The translations under genes and the position numbers were made by a program. Source: Tsuneonella aeria (GTDB lineage: Bacteria > Pseudomonadota > Alphaproteobacteria > Sphingomonadales > Sphingomonadaceae). From it: DNA of 64,000 bases. The stretch covers positions 372,001-436,000 of the forward strand of contig NZ_WTZA01000001.1 of assembly GCF_009827495.1 (NCBI RefSeq), given 5' to 3'. The notes beneath the pieces are model-generated. The model ran no database searches, was not told the DNA's origin, and was given only the letters and a program-made list of their open reading frames with translations. The stretch's first letter is position 1; every line of letters starts with the position of its first letter. Shown in pieces: positions 32,904-43,200 of this stretch.

Positions 32904-35032
32904 GTCATGGCTCCATTCGTGACCGAACGATCGATCACCTCCTGCAACGGTCCGTCTGCGACGACCCGGCCCTTGTCGAGCACGATCAGGCGGTCGCAGA
33001 GGCCGAATAGCGCCGGGCGATGCGTGGAAACGACCAGGGTCTGCCCGGGTGTAAGCGATTGGGACAGCCGCTCGACGAAAAGTGACTCGGTTTGCGCGTC
33101 CATGGCGCCGGTGGGCTCGTCAAGGAACAGCAGTTCGCATGGCGTCACGATCGCGCGCGAGAGGGACAGGAACGCCCGCTGACCCCCTGACAGGCTCGAG
33201 CCACTTTCCCCCACCGCACGGTCGAACCCGCCGGCATCGCGAGCCAGGAACTGGTCCGCCCCGGTCGCGCGAAGCGATGCCACGAGCGCTTCGTCAGTGA
33301 CGCCCGGTCGCCCGAGCCTCAGGTTCTCGGCAATAGATCCGCTGAAGATCGCCGCATCCTGCCCGACGAACCGGAATGCGTCGCGCAGCTGTTGCGGACG
33401 ATATTGGCGGCTGTCGATGCCGTTGACGAGCATGGCGCCTTCGCTCGGCGCATAGAGCCCGCACAGCACGCGTCCGAGGGTGGACTTCCCCGAAGCAACC
33501 CGCCCGACCACGGCGATCCGCTCGCCCGGGCGGATCGTGAGATCGACGGCCTCGAGCGCGGAGCGCGGCGCACCGGGATACCCGAAAGAAACCCGTTCCA
33601 GGGTGATGGTCGGGGCCGCGATGGGGGACAAGGCAAGCTTGCCGTCCACCGTCCGCTCGTCCTCGCCCTCGAAGAGCCGTTCGATGCTCTCCAGCGTGGT
33701 GTTGGCCTGTCGGGCGCGCGTGAGAAGGAATGCGATCTGTCCGGCGGGCGCCAGCGACCGGGAGGCGAGCATCACCACCGCGATGATGGCGCCCATCGAG
33801 ATCGTACCCGCGGCAAACAGATAGTACCCGCCGATCACCAGGGCGACGGACGAGACCTGCTGGAACGTCTGGGCAAGCCCGATCGCCTGCGCGTTGATCT
33901 GGCGGAGCCGCATCTGCGAATGGCCGCCAATCTCGGCCAGCTTGCGCCAGCGCCCGATCATGCCCGCTTCGCCTGACAGGCTCTTGAGCGTTTCCATGCC
34001 CGCCAGCGATTCCACCAGGACGGTCTGCTGCAGGCCTGCATCGGCCTGCGCATCGCGCGCCGCATCGGCGACCCGCCGCTGAAGTATATAGCCGGCCAGC
34101 GCCATGGCCGCGATGATCACCAGTGGAACCACCGCAAGCCAGCCCGCGATGATCGCGATCACGCCCACGAACACGAACAGGAACACGACGTCCACGATCA
34201 GGACGACCGTGGTGGAGGCGAAGAAATCGCGAACGACCGCATATTCGGACACGCGCTGGGCCAGCGACCCAGTGTGCCCGCGCTGGCTGTCCAGCGGCGC
34301 GGCAAGCAATCGCGAAAAGATCTTCTGCGACAGCTTGAGATCAAGCCGGTGCGACGCTTCGTCAACGACCTCGGTCCGCGCGCGCCTGAGCATGTATTCG
34401 AGCGCGAATGCCAGCATGACCCCGATCGCCAGGACCCACAGGGTCGATCCGGCGCGGTTCGGAATGACGCGGTCGTACACGTTCATGGTGAACAAGGGCA
34501 GCGCGACGGCGAGCAGGTTTATGACGGCGGAGGCGACGAGTATCGGCCACAGCGCGGCCCGCTCCTTGCGCAGCTCCCCCCAGAACCAGTGATGCCGGCC
34601 CTTCGCGTGCCACGGCGCCTCGTTCGCCCGCATTGCATCGGGGTTGCCGTGAACCGCCAGGAAGCGGGTGATCGGCGCCCCCTTGAGCGCATGCAGCGGC
34701 GTCCACGCTTCACCCGTGAACGGGCGCCAGACCAGCAGATCGCCTTCGCGAGCATCGAGCACGATGGCGAAATCGCCGCGATCGAATTCCACCAGCGCCG
34801 GATATTCCGAGCCGCGCACCGGCAAGCGGCGCACGGCGCGGCTTTCGAAAGGCAGGTCGGCGAGTTCGAGGGCGGCCTCGGCCTGGTGGCCGGGCAGCCG
34901 CCCGCTCGCGTCGCGCGGCAGCATCGACAGGCGACCGGGATCGAAATGCGGGCCGAGCCGGCGCGCCAGTTCGCCCACGCATTCCGCGAGCGGGTCGCCC
35001 AGCACGCCGGTTATGTCGTCGCCTTCGATCAT
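32900..35032 (-). CDS. type I secretion ABC transporter/permease (LapB-like)
   Basis: 710 residues. Residues ~1-135 form a C39-peptidase-like domain without a catalytic Cys at the usual place, as in exporters of large non-processed substrates. The transmembrane domain (~150-440) has six hydrophobic segments, with FTMNVYDRVIPNRAGSTLWVL characteristic of this exporter group. The ATPase has Walker A GRVASGKST, Q-loop FVGQDAAIFSGSIAENL, signature SLSGGQRAFLSLSRA and Walker B LLFLDEPTGAMD. It exports the adhesin through the inner membrane. Ends overlapping the cell-wall hydrolase start; begins 32 nt after the tolC-like gene. Confidence 0.93.
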   Translation of the reverse strand: MIEGDDITGVLGDPLAECVGELARRLGPHFDPGRLSMLPRDASGRLPGHQAEAALELADLPFESRAVRRLPVRGSEYPALVEFDRGDFAIVLDAREGDLLVWRPFTGEAWTPLHALKGAPITRFLAVHGNPDAMRANEAPWHAKGRHHWFWGELRKERAALWPILVASAVINLLAVALPLFTMNVYDRVIPNRAGSTLWVLAIGVMLAFALEYMLRRARTEVVDEASHRLDLKLSQKIFSRLLAAPLDSQRGHTGSLAQRVSEYAVVRDFFASTTVVLIVDVVFLFVFVGVIAIIAGWLAVVPLVIIAAMALAGYILQRRVADAARDAQADAGLQQTVLVESLAGMETLKSLSGEAGMIGRWRKLAEIGGHSQMRLRQINAQAIGLAQTFQQVSSVALVIGGYYLFAAGTISMGAIIAVVMLASRSLAPAGQIAFLLTRARQANTTLESIERLFEGEDERTVDGKLALSPIAAPTITLERVSFGYPGAPRSALEAVDLTIRPGERIAVVGRVASGKSTLGRVLCGLYAPSEGAMLVNGIDSRQYRPQQLRDAFRFVGQDAAIFSGSIAENLRLGRPGVTDEALVASLRATGADQFLARDAGGFDRAVGESGSSLSGGQRAFLSLSRAIVTPCELLFLDEPTGAMDAQTESLFVERLSQSLTPGQTLVVSTHRPALFGLCDRLIVLDKGRVVADGPLQEVIDRSVTNGAMT

Positions 35033-35064
35033 CCGTTTCCTCGAACCCTGCGACCGGTTCGCAC

Positions 35065-36498
35065 TCAGCCGCGCACGCGGCGCTGCAACTCTGCAGGCGG
35101 AGGCGGACCATAGTCGAACTGTTCGCGTTCGGTTTCGCCGGCCCCGGCACCCGGTGCGATGTTAAGTGCATCCAGCAAGCCATTCACCGCGGCGAGCGTC
35201 TGGTACTGGGCGAAGAGTTGCGAGAACCGCGAGGTTTCGAGACGAACCTGGGTATTGTACCGCGTGTTCTGCGCATCGAGCACGTCGAGGAGCGATCGCC
35301 GGCCCACGTTGAACTGGCTGCGATAGGACAGCAGCAGATCGTCGCTCACCTGGCTCTGGCGCTCCACCTGGGTCACGATATTCGACTGGCTCTGCATAGT
35401 GGTCCAGGCAGTGCGGACATCCTCTTCCGCTTCCCGTTCCACCGCGTGGAGACGGTAACGGGCTTCGCTCGCCCGGCGGACCATTTCCTGCACCTTGGCG
35501 CGGTTGATGCCTCCGTCGAACACGTTCCAGTTCAGGACCACGCGACCCTGGACGTCGTTGGTTTCGCCGCGAAATCCGTCGATATCCTCGCCCACGCGGC
35601 CGCGCACCTCCAGGCCGATCTTGGGATAGAGATCGCCTTCCGCTGCCTTGACGAGGCCGTAGGTGGAATCCACGTCTGCCTTCGCTTCGCGCACGCGCGG
35701 ATTGCGGGTGCGGGCAAGGCCCACCGCCGTATCGAGCGATGCGGGCAGGGCGGCAGCAAGGTTCGGCGGAACGACCACCTGACCGATATCGAGCCCCGTG
35801 AGGCGCCGCAGCGTGATGGTCGCGTTGTTGAGATCCTGCGTCGCTTCCGTCTGGCGGACCAGTGCGGACTGCAGGCGTTCTTCGGCCTGCTGCCGGTCAG
35901 CAATGCTGATCGATCCCTGTTCCACCCCTTTGCCAAGATCGCTCACCAGCATCTGGTGGAACGTCACATTATCCTGCGATGCGGCAACCACGCGCTGCTG
36001 GAGCAGGACGTCGAAATACTGGCGTGCGATCTGCAGCGCGACGAATTCGGACCGTTCGACAACCCGCAGCGAAGCGCCGTCGACGCGCGCGGCCTGGCGG
36101 ATCAGCTCGCCGCGGCGCCGTCCGAAGTCGAGGAGGGTCCAGTTGCCGACCACTCCGGCTTCGAGCGGATAGAGTTCCTCGTCAGCGATATCGAGGGTTC
36201 GGCGCGTCTGGTTCTCCAGCCGTCGGATCCCGGCCGACGCCTCGATATCCACGCGGGGCGCATAGAGACCTTGCGCCTGGCGACGTTCGAACTCGATTGC
36301 CTCCTTGTTCATCTGCGCCTGGATGATGTCGGGGTTGGAACGCATCGCGATTGCGACGGCATCCTGCAGCGAGACAGCGCCGCCGGCGGGCGGCACAGCA
36401 GGCGTTGCGGCCACGGGGCCGGCGTCTTGCGCCAAGACCGGTTGGGCCGACGAGGCCAGCAGCACGCCGACCAGTGCAGCGAATGTATATTTGCGCAT
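35065..36498 (-). CDS. TolC-family outer membrane efflux/secretion protein (LapE-like)
   Basis: 477 residues. Signal peptide MRKYTFAALVGVLLASSAQPVLAQ cleaved after VLA. The two tandem OEP repeats of TolC proteins are visible, opening with SLQDAVAIAMRSNPDIIQAQ and LDTAVGLARTRNPRVREAKAD, with LQSALVRQTEATQDLNNA and VLDAQNTRYNTQV type coiled-coil segments. It forms the outer-membrane trimeric channel of the type I system and, by analogy with LapE, the pore in which the adhesin retention module could stay lodged. ATG 36496-36498 has a GAGGGGGA ribosome site. Lies between the OmpA-domain and ABC genes. Confidence 0.93.
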   Translation of the reverse strand: MRKYTFAALVGVLLASSAQPVLAQDAGPVAATPAVPPAGGAVSLQDAVAIAMRSNPDIIQAQMNKEAIEFERRQAQGLYAPRVDIEASAGIRRLENQTRRTLDIADEELYPLEAGVVGNWTLLDFGRRRGELIRQAARVDGASLRVVERSEFVALQIARQYFDVLLQQRVVAASQDNVTFHQMLVSDLGKGVEQGSISIADRQQAEERLQSALVRQTEATQDLNNATITLRRLTGLDIGQVVVPPNLAAALPASLDTAVGLARTRNPRVREAKADVDSTYGLVKAAEGDLYPKIGLEVRGRVGEDIDGFRGETNDVQGRVVLNWNVFDGGINRAKVQEMVRRASEARYRLHAVEREAEEDVRTAWTTMQSQSNIVTQVERQSQVSDDLLLSYRSQFNVGRRSLLDVLDAQNTRYNTQVRLETSRFSQLFAQYQTLAAVNGLLDALNIAPGAGAGETEREQFDYGPPPPAELQRRVRG

Positions 36499-36515
36499 GG
36501 TATCCCCCTCGATGT

Positions 36516-37226
36516 TCACCGGACGCCGATTTCGACACGGCGGTTCTGCGGATTGCGGACGCCGTCTTCGGTGGGCACCCGCGGCGAGGACTCCCCGCGC
36601 GCGCCCGTCGTGATTGCCGCCTGCTGGACGCCCATCGATGTCATGAGCGATGCGACCGCTTCGGCACGGCGGCGCGAAAGGCCGTCGTTGTACGCGTCGC
36701 TGCCGGAACGATCGGTGTGGCCGACGACGTCGATCGCCGTCCACCCGCAGGGGCCGGCATTCTGTGCGACGAACTGGATCGTCTGCTGCGCATCCGCGGG
36801 CGGCGTGGCGGAATCGAAATCGAAGAAGACGATGCCGGGCTGGCGCTGGTCGCAAATCTCTGCCGGCCCGCTGGCCATCGGCGGGACTGCCGGGGTGGAA
36901 AGCGGAGTGTCAACGCGATCGATCAGGCCCGCTGCCAGCACGCAGTTCGAAATGCTCGTCTCGTCACGGGTCGACGATTTCAGGAAACCCAGCGCGATCC
37001 CGCACTGGACCTTTGCCTCGTTCGCCCAGTTGTAGCGGGAATCGTTGGCGTTGATCACGGCCGGATCGGTCGAGCGTGCCAGCGCCAGGTCGTAACGCTG
37101 CTGGATTTCGTCGCGCAGCGACCCGATATCCGCCGCCATCAGTTCGGCCGTGGTTGCCTGCCCAAAGGCAGGTGTCGCTACTACGCAAGAGAGCGTCGCA
37201 GCAGTCATGACGAGCAATCTGGTCAT
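36516..37226 (-). CDS. OmpA-domain periplasmic/outer membrane protein
   Basis: 236 residues from ATG 37224-37226, with GGGGGA upstream. Signal peptide TRLLVMTAATLSCVVATPAFGQ. Middle region ~25-120 is helical (LRDEIQQRYDLALARS) with three Cys. C-terminal OmpA domain: IVFFDFDSATPPADAQQTIQFVA, VVGHTDRSGSDAYNDGLSRRRAEAVAS and NRRVEIGVR, including the peptidoglycan-binding Asp and Arg (TDRSGS, LSRRRA). Lies 26 nt after the adhesin stop and 17 nt before tolC. A peptidoglycan-anchoring protein in this operon fits a role in holding the secretion channel or adhesin to the cell wall. Confidence 0.9.
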   Translation of the reverse strand: MTRLLVMTAATLSCVVATPAFGQATTAELMAADIGSLRDEIQQRYDLALARSTDPAVINANDSRYNWANEAKVQCGIALGFLKSSTRDETSISNCVLAAGLIDRVDTPLSTPAVPPMASGPAEICDQRQPGIVFFDFDSATPPADAQQTIQFVAQNAGPCGWTAIDVVGHTDRSGSDAYNDGLSRRRAEAVASLMTSMGVQQAAITTGARGESSPRVPTEDGVRNPQNRRVEIGVR

Positions 37227-37252
37227 AGTATCCCCCGAAGCAAGCATCGTTG

Positions 37253-40200
37253 TCATGCCTGGGCCGCAGCCAGCGCATGCGCATCCGCGTCGGCCATCGC
37301 GGCAAACGCGTCGTACGTGGTGGGCACGCCGGACCCGCCGATCACCTGGGTGAGCAGGTGCGATCCGGTGTCGTTCGCGGCGAGGGCGATGGCCGGTTCG
37401 CTGCCCCCTGCGAAATGATCGACGATCGCGTCGACAAGGGCGCTGCCGGTCACGTCCGACATGGCGTCTGCGATCGCAGCCTGGGCTGTCGCTTCATTGC
37501 CGCCTGCCGCACCCCCTTCCGGGGCGAGCGCAAGCAGGGCCTGCATCACCCCGTCCCCGCCCCCCGTGCCGAACAGGGCGGCCGGCGCGCTGGTAGCGGC
37601 AGGTTCCGCGTGGCCGGCCACGTGGTCGGTCGCTCCGGCAGAGCGATCCACCACATCGGCCAAGGTCGCCGCCGCGGTCTCCTGATCGGTCGCATGGTCA
37701 TTCGCCGCCTGCGCCGCATGCGGGTGATCGGAGCGGGTGCCTTCGTTCGCCGTACCGGTGCCATGTGCGCCGCTCCTCTCGGCCGGGTCAATTTCGATCG
37801 GCGCCTGCACGAATTCGGTCGCCAGCCCGGATCGTTCGTGGTCCCCGGCGGGGGAAGCCGCCGCCGCAGAAACCGCGGACGTTGCGGCAGCGACTGCAAC
37901 CGCGGCGGCCGCCGTGGTCACGACTTCGGCCGTGCGCTGCGCGGTGCGCATCTCGGTCATGAAGGCCGCGTCCGCCAGCGAACCGGTGGTGCCGTCGGCC
38001 CGGGTGTAGGTCGCGCTGCCGGAAACGACGACCTCTCCGTCCGCTGCACTGTAACGCTGGTTGTCGCCCGTCAGGCTGATTGCGGTTATGCCGCGTTCCG
38101 CCAGGCTGGCGAACTCGCCGGGATCCGACACGCCGTCGCTGTCGCCGTCCTGCCAGACGCCGAACCGGGCATAGGCCTGGTCACTGGCGTCCAGCACGCC
38201 GTCCCCGTTATCGTCGTATTTCGTGGCCAGCGCTTCCAGGTCGCTGTGTCCGGCGCCGCCGAACACGAACTCCGCCGCCGTGCCGATCGCGCCGTCGCCA
38301 TCGAGGTCGATCCCGAGGATGCCGTCGTCAGGCGAAGCCCATGCGGTTGCATCGGGTGTGCCGTCACCGGCGTAATCGAATGTGGCCCCCGCCGCGGCGC
38401 CCAGGAATTCCGCGCCATCGCCATCGAGGTCCACCACGACCGGCGGAACAACCGGGTTGAGCGTGATGGCCAGGTTGCCGGAGCTGACCTGGTCGCCGTC
38501 ACCGTCCACCAGCGAAATCGGAACGGTGAAATTGACCGGATCGTCGGTGAGAACGGTCGTGCCGAAGTTGCCGACCTTGATCTCGGCGCCCGAGACATAG
38601 GTGAACTGCAGGCTGTTGTAGCCCTGGAGCTCGCCCGGGGCCAGCGCGCCGGCCGTGTCGGTATAGACTGCGACAACCGTTCCGACCGCCTGATTGCCCG
38701 ACGTGCCGTAGAGACCCCCGATATCGACGGTGCCATCGGCATTGAGCTTCACGGTGTAGGTGCGCGTGTTGGCCCCCGATCCCAGGGTATAGGTGGTGAG
38801 CGTCGTCGTCGGCGTGATAATGCCGGTCGTCAGGCCTTCGTAGCTGAGTGCCACGCCGGTGATCGTGTCGAGCACGCCATCGCCGACAGCGGTGTTGCCG
38901 TCGAGATCGTCGTACGCGGCAAAGCGCAGGGTCGTGCCGTTGCTTGCCGTGAACGTCACCGTGGCGCCGTTCGTCTGGTAATGGCCATCGAACGCATGGT
39001 CGCGGTTGCCGGACACGCCGTATCCCCCCGATCCGGCGGAATTTCCGCGCAGATCGGTGACGAAGTCGAGCCGGAACGTCTCGGCCGCTCCGCCCTCGAG
39101 GCCGATGGAGTTGCCCGAACCGACCCCATACTGGACGGTCGACTGGTTGATCGTGCTGGCGTTCACGCCGCCGACGCCGGGGGTCAGCAACAGGTCGTTG
39201 CTGTTGTTGTCGACGCCGCCGACCGGCTCGCCGTCGGGAATGAAGCCCGCCCACGCGGTGTTGCCGCCCGTGAAGTCATAGGCGTTGCCGGTGAAATCGA
39301 CATTCAGCTTGGCATCGAGCGGCTGCGCCATTTCGATGACGTACTTGTCATCGAAGCCCGCGGGCTCGAGGCGGAGCGTGAAGACCAGGGACCCGTCCGA
39401 TGTCTTGTTGGCCGTAAGCACGGTTCCATCGGCGCTGATCGTGTAGTTCAGGGAAGACAGGCCCGACGTCAGGTTCTGGCCTTGCAGGGCATCGATGGTG
39501 GCCGACGTGAAGATGGCCTTCCCGCCATCGGCACCCAGGTTGTTCGCCAGGGTCTGATCGCTGTCGAGCCAGGCATTGCCGACCGCGCCGCCCGCGTTTC
39601 CGATAGTGACCGGGTTGGCGACCGCGGCGAGAGGCACATCGTCCACGATATCGATGTTGATGATGCCGCTAATGGAATTCCCGTGGGCATCGGTGGCGGT
39701 GTAGGTGAACGCCTCGGCGTTGTCGGCGGTCGTCACGCCGTCGTTGGCCGCGGGGTTCGTGGAATAGGGCGAGGTGAGGGTGTATGTATAAGCCCCCGTC
39801 GCCTTGACGATCACCAGCGTGCCATACGTTCCGACCATGGTGATGGTCGCACCGTTATCGGTCCCGCCGGCGATGCCATAACTCGTGGCGCCGGTGACGC
39901 TCACATTGCCGGTCGCGGTCTCGCCCGTGTTGGCAGGGTCAGACCCTGTGACCGATCCGGCCGCAACGTCGCCAGGCTGCACGGTGGTGTCGAGCGCCTT
40001 TTCATACACGACCACGTTGCCGGTCGCTCCGGTAAGCGTGACGTCGTCGATGGTGACGGTTAGCGTGGTCGTAACGAGGTCGCCGTCGGCATCGCGGATC
40101 GTGTAGACGAACGTGTCCGTCGCATCGGACGTGACAGCGTTGGCGAACGACTTGTAGGTGTAAGTGCCATCGGCGTTGAGCGTCAGGGTGCCCAATGCGC

Positions 40201-43200
40201 TGCTTATGCCGGCGCCGCCAAGCCCGCCCGTTGCGGGTGATGTCGTGTCGCTGCCGGCACGCACGCCGACGACGCTGCCGCCCGGCGCGGCGGGGCCATC
40301 GGCACCATAGCTGTCGTTCGCATCGACATCGCCGGTGACGGTGCCACCTTCGACCACGGTGTTCGTGTCCGGCGCCGCGGTGGGGGTGTCGTCATCGATA
40401 TCGATCACGATTGTCCCCGTTGCGACGTCGTTGTCGCCATCGCGCACCGCATAACCCAGCGTGAAGATCTGGTTGTTTTCCTGCAGTCCGTCCGCGTGCA
40501 GCACGTTATCGTTCTGCGTGACCGTATAGGCGCCGGTCGCGGTGTTCAGGGTGACTGTCGAAACGGTTACCCAGTTGCCTGCGCCCTGTTCCTGGTGGAT
40601 CTGGACGGTCTGCGTCGAGCCCGAGGTCGCCGCCGAGTAGCGGAATCCAGCGGGCGCTCCCGCCGCCGTGAATTGCACGGCCCCGCCGTCGCTGCCGAAA
40701 CTGTGGGAGAGAACGCCCGACACCGTGGCGGGGGAAGGATCGGGATCGTCCCCGGTCCCGCCGGGGTTGCCGCCGGCCAGGGTATCGTCATCGAGCCGCA
40801 CCGGCGCGTTCGTGCCGGCAGTCGGTCCATCGTCCTTGAACACGAGATCGCCGCCGATCGTGATCGACCCCGTAGCTGTGTCGAGATCACCATCCTTCGC
40901 GGTCGCGGAAAGGACGATCAGATCGTCGGCCGCCAGGCCGCGCGATTCATCCGAACTCGTCGTATCGGAATGAACGACGGCCCGGATCTGGTCGAGGGTG
41001 ACCACGCCCGCCGCGTCCACCGAAACGGTGAACACGCGGTCCCCGCTGGCGGCGTCAGCGATGCTCGTGCCTTCGCGCCCGACAACCTGGCCCGCTTCCA
41101 CGAACAGATAGACCTGGTTGCCGGTCGCCGTGTCGGTCAGGCCGGATAGGGCTCCGGCCGACTTGACCGAAAGCGTGTATGCCAGGGCGCCTGCCGCCGC
41201 CGGGCCATCCGCGCCATAATCGATGGTGAACACGTTGGCGAAGCTCTTGCTGTCGTTCGTCGCAAGATCGCTTTCGTCCACGATAAGGGCAGGGGCGGCG
41301 CCGGTTACCGAGACAGTCGGTCCATGATCGGCAAAGCGGATGTTGCCGCCCAGATCGATCCGGGCCGTATCGACGGCCGTATCGTTGTCACCATCGGTGA
41401 TCGTCGCCGTCGCTTCCAGCGAGACGAGGCCAGTCGGCAGCAATTCCGTCTGGAGGTCGAAAGCGCTGGTAGAGCCGGGTGCGTCATGGTCCAGCTCGGC
41501 ATACTGCCGCAGCGTGACCGTGCCGCCCTGGTCGACCGTGATGTCGAACACCCAGGCTCCGCTGGCATCGGGATCGGCCGAAGTCGAACCCACCACGGTT
41601 GCCCCTGCCTTGTGCAGATAGATGGGCTGTCCATTGCTGGTGAGGCCCGACACGGCGCCGGAAGCAACGTCGAGCACAAGGGCATAGGCCCAGGAGATCG
41701 ATTGCGTTCCGTCAGCACCCCCCGACGATCCTGCCAGGGCGAACGCTCCGCTGAAATCGGCGGCGGCACTGTCGAAGGCCCCCCCGATCGTGTCTGCATC
41801 CTGCGTGATCAACGCGATCGTATCGCCATCCACCGCAGCTATCTGGATCGACGGGCCGTCATCGAGGAAGCGGATCGCGCCGCCGATGTTGGCCACCGCG
41901 CGGGCGGTGTCGCCATCGCTATCGGTTGCGACCGCGGACAGTGTGACAAGGTCCGGTGACAGGGCAGGAGATGCCTCATTGTCGCTGGACGGATCGCCGT
42001 GACTCACAGCGCGCTGCTGGTTCAGCGTCACCAGGCTGCCGTTGTTCGTGAGTTCGAACACGACGAGGTTGCTCGTCTCTGTCCGCCCCACGATCCTGTT
42101 GCCTTCCAGGTGCAGCAGGACCCGCTCCCCGGTTCCGGTATCGACGAGCCCGGTGTCGGCGCCATCTGCCTTGATACCGAGCGTGTAGCCGCTGATGCCA
42201 CCCGGGCCGTCCGCGTTGTAGTCGGGTGCGAAGAGGCCGGCGAAGTTCGCGGTGGCATCGGTCGCAAGCAGGGTTTCGTCCACCGTCAGGGCGCCGGCTG
42301 CCGCGGGCGCGACTGCCAGGGTCGGCAGATCGTCGGAAACCTGGAGCGTCACGTTCGCGGTGGCCTGATCGCCATCCGTGTCGGTGGCGACGACCGTGAC
42401 GGCGCCAAGGGCGGCCAGATCGTCGAGGTCGACCTGGGTGTGGCCGAGGTAGTTGTCGATCAAAGTGGCGGTGACGGTCGCGTCGTTGCCGGCGACCGAC
42501 AGGCTGAGAGAGACGACCGGGCGGCCGCCGTCGCTTCCCTCGATCAGCGTGTCGCTGACGCGGGTCCAGGTAAGACCGCCGGCGAGCCCCGCAGTATCGC
42601 CGAACGCGATCGCGACGAACGGGTCCGATCCCGGGACGAACGTGATGGTGTGACTGGCCGAATCCGGCCCGGCGGGCGTGCTCCCGTCAGCCAGGTTCTG
42701 ATCGTCCAGCGTCAGGGTTGCGGGGGCCGGGTTTGCCGGGCCCGCGCCATCGACGATGGTGATCGGCTGGACGGCGTCGTCGAAGTCGCCGTCACTGTCG
42801 GTCAGGCGGTAAGTGAACGATGCGTCGATCGGTCCGCTCGATTGATCCTGCCCGTCGGCGGGATCGAACGTCCACGCGCCCGTGGCAGCGAAGGTGTAGG
42901 TGCCCTGCGCGGTGGTGAAGCCGAACACGCCCCCGCCGAGCGGTGAACCGCTGGTCAGTGCGACGATTCCGGTGCCCAGGTCGACATGGGTAAGGGTGGC
43001 GCCATCCGCGCCCGGGGTGTCGTTCGCCAGCACGTTGCCGCTGATTGCGCCTGACAGGTCCTCGGCAATGGTCACTGCGGGTTCGTCAACGGCAACCGGC
43101 ACGTCATCGATGATGTTCACCGCGATCGTGCCCGTTCCGATCAGGTTGCCAGCTGCGTCGCGCACTTCGTATGCGAAGCTTTCCGCGCCGTTGACGACGT

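Noticed and set aside
37250..40063. 937-codon plus-strand open frame, and others opposite the adhesin (e.g. 43607-45076, 46202-48403)
   Set aside because: They are antisense to the repeat adhesin, with RVAR-type low-complexity composition arising from the GTC/GAC-rich repeats. No motif, signal or ribosome site.
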